A stretch of DNA of 64,000 nt from Zasmidium citrigriseum (Eukaryota; Ascomycota; Dothideomycetes; Mycosphaerellales; Mycosphaerellaceae), in the NCBI GenBank assembly GCA_002786025.1, contig NHNW01000063.1, forward strand, positions 159,600-223,599, in the 5' to 3' direction. The notes under the pieces were generated by a model. The model was not told the origin of the DNA. It was given only the letters and a program-made list of their open reading frames with translations, and did no database searches. Positions 57,901-64,000 of the stretch are shown here, piece by piece (position 1 is the first letter of the stretch; each line of letters begins with the position of its first letter). The position numbers were made by a program, and so were the translations under genes.

Positions 57901-59850
57901 CTGTAATATGCGTCGACCAGCCCTCCAATCCAGTCGTTCAGATATGGCAGTAAGCGATGAGGCCAGATTCTGATGCTCGAGCATTACGCCCTTGGGCTTT
58001 CCAGTGCTACCACTGGTGAACAAAATGACTGCCAGGTTGTCTGGTTCTGACTCCGCCTCGAAGTCCTCAGTCAAACTCGTCTCTTTCGATAGAGATTCAA
58101 TGAGGCTCTTGTCAATGGCCAAGACCTTGTCAGCAAGGTCGATGTTGGGAACGTGCTCCGATTGCGAGGTGAGCACAATGGTAGCTCCAACGCTGTGGAC
58201 CAGCTCTTTCCGTCGATCAAAAGGATTGGATCTTTCGATAGGCACAAAAGCACCACCAGCTCTCATGATGGCAAGCATGGCGACCGTGGTCCAGAGAGAC
58301 TTCTCGAAGATCATCGGCACACGGCTGCCAGGTCCAACGCCTTCACGGCGCAGTCCTTTGGACAAAAGAGTCGACATATCATCCAGCTCGCGGTATGTGA
58401 CTTTGCCTCCAACAGTCGCTTCGATTGCTGTGGCATCGGGTCGCATTGAAGTTTGCACACGGAACATGTCGTGGAGAGTCCTGGAGACTTGAACTCCTGA
58501 ACTTGCATTCCAACCAAGTATCTGCTGATGGTCGTGCCTATTCAACGCTAGGAGAGCTTTGATGCGTTCCTCCCAGCCGGCCGTCATGAGAGAGTTCAGT
58601 CTGTGCTCGAACTGATTCACCAAATTGTGAGTCTGACGTGTACTAAGGACTGCAGGGTCGAATCGTGCCTCCAAAACCATGGACCGACAGTTCGGCACCA
58701 GGTTGCAGGACAGACAGAGACCGAAAGGAGCATCAGGCTCATGCATTTGATCAAAAGCAAGCTTTGCTGACGCCGAATCAGGATCAGCCAGTGACGGCCG
58801 AACATTTAGGATAGTCTGGAATTGAGAAGCAGCCTGCGCAGCCTCAGAAGCAGCCCGAATGCGCGGCATACCAGCGTGAAGTGCTGGGCTGCTCTGAAGC
58901 TCGCGGCGGGCATTAGTGCGCTCTTTGATGATGTTGCCGATGGTGAGAGTTGGAGATACGTTGATCTGCAATGGCACAGTGGCGATGGTCGGGCCAAGGA
59001 TCGAACCTAGATCCCCTGGTAGGCCAGTCCGGCCTGCGAGGACGATACCTATTGCCACGCTGTCACTGCCTGTGTAAGCCGACAACGTGAGGCCCAATGC
59101 AGCTTCGATGAATGAGGCTATGTGTGTGATAGCGTCAGACGATATATGCGGATCCAGGGTGAGATCGTGTTGAAACGCTTCGCTTGCCATCGGCACATGG
59201 CCAGATGGAATCGGTGGATATGTCGTAGGACTCCCTTTGAATCGCGGCGCCCAAAACTTTTCGATCGCCGAAGCGTCGACACTGTGGCAATAATCGACGA
59301 ATTCTTTGTATTGAGGTCGTGGCGATGGTGATTGTCCGCGATAGGTTGCTACCACGTCGGTCATGAGGAGGGTAAGAGCGGAGTGGTCCATAGCAGCATG
59401 ATGCATCGACAGGACCAACTTGTGCTCGACGATAGCTGTGGTGAACAATGGAAAGCCCATTCCCGTTGACTTCTCTCGACTCTCCTGAAGATGATGATCC
59501 AAGTGATACCCTGTAATGGGGCAAGGCTTCGCGTAGTCGTTTGTTAGAATCGCTTGAACGAGCCCCAACTTGGAGTCTTCAACAATCCGTGTTCGTAGAA
59601 TCTGATTCCTTGCAATTGTGTCTTGCACAGCTTCGGAGAATGTTTTTTCATCGATGTCGGGGCCCAGAGCGAACACAAATTGAAATGTGCTGCTTCCAGC
59701 GCGTAACGATGTCTCGATCATCGTTGCGATCTGCAATGGCGAACATGTGTAGACATCTTCGATGGCCTCGACAGGTAATCCGCAACCAGCTGCAATGTCA
59801 TCCAGCATATCCTGACCCAGAGCATCCTTTGATAACAAAGTTGACCCCAT
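54952..59850 (-). CDS. Nonribosomal peptide synthetase, C-A-T-C with degenerate terminal carrier-like segment
   Basis: Intronless, 1,632 residues from the ATG at 59850 (a longer open frame upstream lacks an ATG). Domains: C1 about 30-440 with active-site HHAAMDH (150-156); A about 460-975 with LFTSGSTGKPKGV, WGPCETS, YNEDGSITFIGRRDN and catalytic Lys965; T about 1000-1070 with LGGDSI (Ser1033); C2 about 1100-1520 with HHALYDA (1223-1229); then a carrier-like segment near 1585 (CGADIISVLLL) in which isoleucine replaces the phosphopantetheine serine. Only one adenylation domain, so one substrate is loaded, and C1 may accept an upstream or initiating acyl group. The specificity code read by eye is A-A-W-I-V-A-G-V-L-K, without the usual Asp. 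C2 has Ala where many have Gly. Confidence 0.94.
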   Translation of the reverse strand: MGSTLLSKDALGQDMLDDIAAGCGLPVEAIEDVYTCSPLQIATMIETSLRAGSSTFQFVFALGPDIDEKTFSEAVQDTIARNQILRTRIVEDSKLGLVQAILTNDYAKPCPITGYHLDHHLQESREKSTGMGFPLFTTAIVEHKLVLSMHHAAMDHSALTLLMTDVVATYRGQSPSPRPQYKEFVDYCHSVDASAIEKFWAPRFKGSPTTYPPIPSGHVPMASEAFQHDLTLDPHISSDAITHIASFIEAALGLTLSAYTGSDSVAIGIVLAGRTGLPGDLGSILGPTIATVPLQINVSPTLTIGNIIKERTNARRELQSSPALHAGMPRIRAASEAAQAASQFQTILNVRPSLADPDSASAKLAFDQMHEPDAPFGLCLSCNLVPNCRSMVLEARFDPAVLSTRQTHNLVNQFEHRLNSLMTAGWEERIKALLALNRHDHQQILGWNASSGVQVSRTLHDMFRVQTSMRPDATAIEATVGGKVTYRELDDMSTLLSKGLRREGVGPGSRVPMIFEKSLWTTVAMLAIMRAGGAFVPIERSNPFDRRKELVHSVGATIVLTSQSEHVPNIDLADKVLAIDKSLIESLSKETSLTEDFEAESEPDNLAVILFTSGSTGKPKGVMLEHQNLASSLTAISERLDWRAGRRILQFAANVWDISLGETFGALLFGGTLCVPSEDQRSSTLSQYIQEIGVDWMILTPTVLRTLAPDELPSLRTVVSAGEAIGSDIVTTWGSSTKYRLFNGWGPCETSVLSAIAEVTTKSPYPDSIGAAVGCSIWLINPDKADDLVPIGSAGEICVVGPGVARGYLEDKIATTTAGFIKPPAWAPVHDGCSHRAFRTGDLARYNEDGSITFIGRRDNLVKVRGQRFDLGELEAAIRDSGHIKEVYTTTKIHAGRTEVVAVVGIAQKGMSNKSAIKPLTGNTAAESTSPMAAALSYIRSKLPTYMVPTIWLAVESLPRTTSAKLDRTAVKNWLKTQDISKIQWHSREPEQTKTPPTTPKEVELQAVWAKVLSLKPEDVGRESTFLQLGGDSIRAMQAANSLRKKELSITTADLLSDASLASLAAMASSSADDSQDWWLDVPEQDQPFTSSAYTIFGSRIKRIMPATDAQASMLAIGQRRADGYHVTFELDFSPALNVVRLKAACEAVVRHHTILRTVFVQQESRLYQAVLEHEAIKRPIITVYCENDSRFTTDELPSDGPLARFHLLADQGSCHRLLLDIHHALYDAFSLDLLFEDLRAAYIGRSLSQGPPFNSWISYCERQNIDSSIAFWKARLQGSHMSRLAPPSPTLILGSPLTEYHQFRTQLSAIEKSSLNTPSTIVKAAWAIVLSLALQENDVVFGEVNAGRFSRLKDLDQVRGPLVNTLPVRTNLGPAETLVSVVAQLHGEAKSIIPHQSVGFTRIVRNCTDWPAWVRFGSVLAYQAAGTPDQGFRIGDAEVKISHTGDLGDSADIYVIATPKKETDELHVEIRFAPGVLPAQQGEWIIKCLQCVLNAMSDHPQQRLHDLQNDVAQNIGHYNMPDARESQPNTEISTNLTSDSTGMLDLVNTGWREVGLSTEASHTDRGIANGRTTGNHGMNEPTMAECGADIISVLLLSKFYERHGQVASVRELLRYPTKSSQACLLSRQITS

Positions 59851-60249
59851 CTTCGCTGGTCTGAGTAGAGTTGTCGTCTGCAATGGCCCAGATAGGAAGC
59901 TCTCGATGTCGTATGGCGAGACTGTTGGAAGCTCACGAGCGTGCGGCTGAAATCGTCTGTAACGCAAAACAGAGAAAACAACCGCCCCCTCTACAATCGT
60001 ATTAACACCAAGTCCTGGAGGATGAGGGGAATTTATGGGGTTGTGGGGAGATGTGGTGCTACTACACGCCAACCCCGAGACCAACAACCCGGCGTGCCGC
60101 TGCAGTGCGAATGATGGGCGTCATTGGGAATCCTGCGAAGCCACTAGACGAGCACAGACGGCAGCCCGGACCTACACGACTACTTTTTCAAATTTCCCCG
60201 CGGCTTCTTTCTCCGCATCCTTTCCGACTTCTAACACGTAACACACGGT
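59851..60249. promoter_or_regulatory. NRPS upstream region between the start codon and the RIP block
   Basis: About 400 bp of ordinary composition (CpA and TpG frequent) between the NRPS start and the mutated repeat block. It presumably contains the NRPS promoter. A perfect 7-bp inverted repeat (CTACTAT-AACG-ATAGTAG) at 60255-60272 marks the edge of the change in composition. Confidence 0.45.
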
Positions 60250-60290
60250 TTACCCTACTATAACGATAGTAGAGGCGCTATGTATTTATA

Positions 60291-62423
60291 TTAACACTCT
60301 ATATATTATTATATTCTACTCCTCTCTTCTGTAACATTTTATACTAGTTCTCGTACGCGATACGAGCTATAGACGCTTAGTATACTACGTTTAGCGAGCG
60401 CGATAGTAGGACTCTAGGCTCGAATTACGAAGGATATTTACAATAGCTATACGGCCTAACAAATTATCGAAAGGCTTCGGTTTTCTAATAATATAGAAGT
60501 TAGTATCTCTACTCTCTATCGCTATCTTACGGCGTAGAGAGTATTATCGCCTTATTAAGGGCCCCGCTTCTAAGATATAGACGGCCTACGAAACTAGATA
60601 CGATATACCTTTACGATAACTAAAATAACGGACGAGTAGACTAGCTAGGAGCTTCGCTTAGATAGTATTAGGGTTAGTACGCGACGGATCGCCGTACTAC
60701 GGAAAGAGATAGGTCTAAGGAAGCGAATTAAGGTATTAGACTAGGAAGAGTATAATACTAAGGTTAGGGAGGTACTATAAAAAAAGCTTAATAATAGGTA
60801 TATTAAGAACTATAGGAGAAACTTCCTATATACCGAAATACGTATATAGTATAGTATTATTAGGCGTAATAGGATATTCGAGGTCCTTAAGCAATTAAAC
60901 CTATATAGAGTAGCTACTCGAAAGGTAAAGGCTAAAGAGTATTATAGAGTAGTTATACTTCTAGGCCCTAACTACGTATAGTTATACGATAGGTACTATA
61001 AGCTAAAGTTCTACGGTATCCTTATATACGTAGCTATCGATATATACGCTCGGTATATTATCTAGCGTTACGTTAGGACTATTAGCCGCTCCGCTATATA
61101 CGTATAGAAGTAGTATATATTAGCTACTCTTACTTATAGCTTTATTCCGAGAATCGTCTAAATAGACTAGGGTACTAAGATACGATATATCGTAGACGCT
61201 TATCTCGGACTTTATCGTAGGCTCTATCCTATCGGCGAGGAGCCCTTAAGGTTTAACGAATACTTCTAGTTTAGTACGAGTAAGCTAAATTAACGAATCG
61301 AAACCTAGTAGGGATAATTAAAGGCTACTATATACTAATAGCGGTAGTAGTATTAGATACTTTAGTAGGAAGGATACTTCGTAAAGGAACGGGTATAGGA
61401 TAGGATTACTATACTCTTCGTATATATACCGATTCTAAGAACGGCGGTAGACCGATTTATCGAAATATAGAATACCTATCTAATCCGGGTATAAAGTAAC
61501 CGTCCCTATATAAAATCTAGTATCCCTATTCGTCTATACTAGTACCTAACTCTATTTAGCGCTACGAATTGTCGCGTTAAAGTACCCCTAGAGTATCTTC
61601 GAGATATAGAGTAGGATCTCGAGAATATCGACTTAGACTACTATCTACTAGATAAGATAATATAGTTTTATTAGAACGCCCTAGAGGAGGCTAGATTCGC
61701 TTACCCTATAAATAGAGCTACGGTCGATAAGTACGGCGATCGAGTCTACGTATAAGTATATATATACCTTCGCGCGGTATTATATATAGAGTTCGATAAT
61801 AAGAACCCTTTACTAGAGGTAGAACCGCCTAACACTTGTAGCGAGTAGAGGCTAGATCCCGTAAATAAGGAGATTTTCCGCTAATCTAGCGAGCCTTAGT
61901 TAGAATAGACTAATTATAATACTAGAGAGCCTAAGATAGAACTAATATTCCGTAGTAGGTAGTTAGAGGGTTATTAAGCGTTCCTCGAAGAATTACGTTA
62001 GACGTTAGGGCGAGTAGTCTACGGGGTACTACTATAGACGTAGTAAAAAGATTATAAAGTACACGAACGTAATCGATATAATAGCTATATTCGACTAGAA
62101 GACATTTCTCTATATATTATATAAAGAAACGATATTAGGCTAGACTAGCTAGCGGCTCGAGGAAATAGCTTAAATTAGAGCCTTTAGTAAAGGGTACCCC
62201 CTTTAGCTTGTCTTAAAACGCTATAGAAGGCTAGAAGCAGTACGTGTAACCTATAGGCCTTGTCGCTATAAATATCTAGCTATCTACGAAGAAGAAGCTT
62301 AGAAAAGCCGAGCTTTAAGAAGGTTAGGTAACCTATTATAGCCTAAGGTAGGCTAATAGGATCTCCTACTATATACCTCCCCTACTTAGAGAAGTCGTAC
62401 CCTTACGATAGCAAAGGAGTGTT
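60291..62423. repeat. Possible element ends: TTAACACTC ... GAGTGTTAA
   Basis: TTAACACTC at 60291-60299 and its inverse complement GAGTGTTAA at about 62415-62423 flank the decayed integrase frame, 2.1 kb apart. They could be a TTAA target duplication plus a short terminal repeat CACTC. The match does not extend convincingly inward, so this may be chance. Confidence 0.25.
60420..61757 (+). pseudogene. Decayed DDE integrase-like transposase gene (RIP-inactivated)
   Basis: One frame runs about 445 codons without frame shifts but with many TAG/TAA stops, as expected where TGG and CAG codons were mutated. A helix-turn-helix-like N-terminus is followed by LGPNYV then a stop, VAIDIYARYI and, later, LN-stop-RIET, the layout of the fungal rve-type integrase core. 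Candidate catalytic acids lie in frame at 60988 (Asp), 61165 (Asp) and 61300 (Glu). The ancestral element was probably a transposon; it cannot now encode an active enzyme. I do not give a restored sequence. Confidence 0.7.
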
Positions 62424-62639
62424 AAATCGCTTATAAATTATCGCAAAAAGCACTTAAAACGCCTAAATTTTCAAACCTAGAGTTTAGCTATCCTTCGCGT
62501 AGCGCGCGAAGAAACGCTAGTATCTATACAATTTATTAAACCTATATACGCCTTAATCTAGCGCTCTTATCTATTAACCTATACTCTAAAACGCTTAAAT
62601 TAACTATCTATTAAACCCTAAGGTCCTTAAAAACCCGAA

Positions 62640-64000
62640 TCTCTAGCGTCCTTCTTACCCTTACTCTATCGAGTTCTCCTTAGCTTAGCTAGCTCTTTAG
62701 TAGGCTCTCTATTAGCTCTAAATAACTATATATCCTTAGTAGTAGGCTTACTAGTCTCCTTCTTACTACGCGGCTTCTTTATAGGCGCCTTCTTTAGCGT
62801 CTTTCCCTTCTTCTATAACGAAGACTAGCTCTAGCTAGTACTAGCTAAAGTACTAGATCGAGTAGTTCTACTAGTCGAAACGGGCTATAAGTTAGCCTCC
62901 TCGTTACTAAGTTTATCGTTATTCTTAGAGCTAGCTCTAGCGGCCTAGGTAGAGGTAGCTAAGACGTTCCGAGCCTACTACGGAGGTCTAGGCTTCTTAG
63001 GGTCTAGCTATAGCTCGAGTCCTTAGCAGTAACGCTAAACTCTATACTTAAAGAAGGGTAAGTCGGCTGTATTATTTAAGTATAAGTTAGACTAGTCCCT
63101 TACCTACTAATTTCCCCTCGGCTCCTTAGCCTTACGTATCTCCTATAATATACTAGTATTAGACGAGAAGCTCTAGTATAGTAGTAACTCCTTAGCGGCG
63201 TACTCCTTAGCGGCGTAGAAATCGCCTATACCTACTAACTCCTCTTAGATTTACTCTCTAGGAAGTACTCGGAAGCTCTTTTCTTCGATCTTAAAGCTAT
63301 TATAGGCGTTAAGACGAGCGGCGTCTCTCCGAACAAGGCTAGTAAGTTCCTCGAAGAGTTCTTTAAAGACTAGTAAGTTTTCCTAGCGAATCTTAATAAT
63401 TAGAGCGTAGCGAGCTTCGTTGTCTTTACTAAATAGTACTACTATATCCTTTATAGTCGTCTAATAGTCCTAGCTAGCTCTATTAAGTAGAGCTCTCGTA
63501 ATAGGTAGAAGCTTATAGTATAGGAACGATATAGGGTAGGCTAGTAGAGTAGTAGGCGAGGGAGGGTACTTAAGGTTATCTCTAGTAGATAGGAAAGGCG
63601 GCGGAGATAGCGTAATATTAGCTTCTCGAACGTCTCTAACGTACTTTAGGCCTCTAAGTATATAGCTATCGTTAATAGGTAGGAAACGAGTAGTATACCG
63701 AACCTAAGAGGTATTCGGCGAGAAGTAGATATTAACGCGTAGCGTACGTGCTTTAAAAATACTAACGTTACTAAAGAGATCCCTAGTAAGCTTCTATAGA
63801 GGTACTCTATTTATAGTAGCCTATAGATATAGCCTACTAAAGGGTATTTCCTCGTAGCGAGAGATCGTTAGCTTTATAGTTATAGCTAGATTCGCCCTTA
63901 TTATATCGGTTACGACTAGCTTATAAGTGTCCTTAGACTAGCTATTTATAAATCTATTAACGACTACTAAAGACTTATTATCGAAGCTAGCTAGAGGCTT
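62640..64000 (-). pseudogene. Decayed minus-strand gene of unknown function, N-terminus beyond the window
   Basis: Reading from 64000 downwards, one minus-strand frame stays in register for about 450 codons to about 62640, interrupted only by TAG and TAA. Readable segments include KLTISRYEEIPF, TLRVNIYFSPNTS, GLKYVRDVREANITLSPPP and RRDAARLNAY, ending in a Ser-rich stretch and a basic tail (KTLKKAPIKKPRSKKETSK). I do not recognise a family. It converges on the integrase-like frame and could be a second gene of the same element or a separate repeat. Confidence 0.6.

Larger units (their letters stand above)
60250..64000. repeat. RIP-mutated repeat block running to the end of the window
   Basis: Composition changes abruptly near 60250. 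In 60961-61020, for example, TpA occurs 14 times and CpA and TpG not once, while CpG stays common. That is the product of C-to-T mutation at CpA on both strands, the RIP process known from Neurospora and Dothideomycetes. Patches of normal CpA/TpG survive at about 60284-60330 and 62190-62480, separating two decayed frames. The block continues past the window. Confidence 0.92.

Noticed and set aside
59850..60087. N-terminal extension of the NRPS open frame to 60087.
   Set aside because: It starts at a TTG, has no C-domain similarity, and the ATG at 59850 gives a normal NRPS start.
47629..64000. A Starship-type giant transposon carrying the HET gene and the metabolite cluster.
   Set aside because: No DUF3435 tyrosine recombinase (captain) and no flanking direct repeats were found in the window.
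60250..64000. Telomeric or centromeric satellite.
   Set aside because: No TTAGGG arrays or tandem satellite units; the sequence consists of decayed coding frames with a RIP pattern.

Overview
This 64 kb window is nuclear DNA of a filamentous ascomycete (Pezizomycotina), most likely a Dothideomycete close to the Mycosphaerellales. The evidence is gene content and structure: many introns of about 40-100 bp with consensus splice sites, class II hydrophobins, a HET-domain gene, a fungal C-A-T-C nonribosomal peptide synthetase, fungal transcription factors, and a terminal block mutated almost exclusively at CpA/TpG, which is the signature of repeat-induced point mutation (RIP). The class assignment is inference.

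Layout. From 0 to 12 kb lie a fungal transcription-factor fragment or gene, a GCPII-like M28 peptidase, an amidohydrolase, an MFS transporter and a C2H2/fungal_trans regulator. From 12.8 to 16.4 kb there is a cell-surface group of two class II hydrophobins and a secreted glycine-rich protein. From 17 to 20 kb lie three small lineage-type hypothetical genes, followed by argininosuccinate synthase (ARG1). From 22 to 26.7 kb three BTB/POZ paralogues stand in tandem, followed by a deaminase-fold gene with a very long low-complexity insertion. From 30 to 41 kb come small hypothetical genes, a DUF427 protein, an Old Yellow Enzyme, a GT2 polysaccharide-synthase-like glycosyltransferase, a stray copy of the OYE 3' end, a membrane protein and an AhpD/CMD protein. 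From 41 to 47 kb are housekeeping genes: BRF1 (TFIIIB), DAHP synthase and GOT1. A HET-domain gene at 47.6-49.6 kb separates them from an apparent secondary-metabolite cluster at 50.1-59.9 kb: cytochrome P450, SDR, MBOAT/wax-synthase-like acyltransferase and a C-A-T-C NRPS.

From about 60.25 kb to the end the sequence changes abruptly. CpA and TpG nearly vanish, TpA is very abundant, and CpG is kept. Two decayed reading frames remain without frame shifts: a plus-strand DDE integrase-like frame (about 60.42-61.76 kb) and a minus-strand frame of unknown function with a lysine-rich tail (about 62.64 kb to beyond the window). In both, the in-frame stops are TAG or TAA.

The most interesting points are the NRPS adenylation domain that lacks the usual substrate-anchoring aspartate, its serine-less terminal carrier-like segment, its position about 400 bp from the RIP block, the tandem BTB family with a shared Cys/His tail, the deaminase with an unexplained frame change, and the duplicated OYE fragment. 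All functional statements rest on motif recognition by eye; no database search was run.
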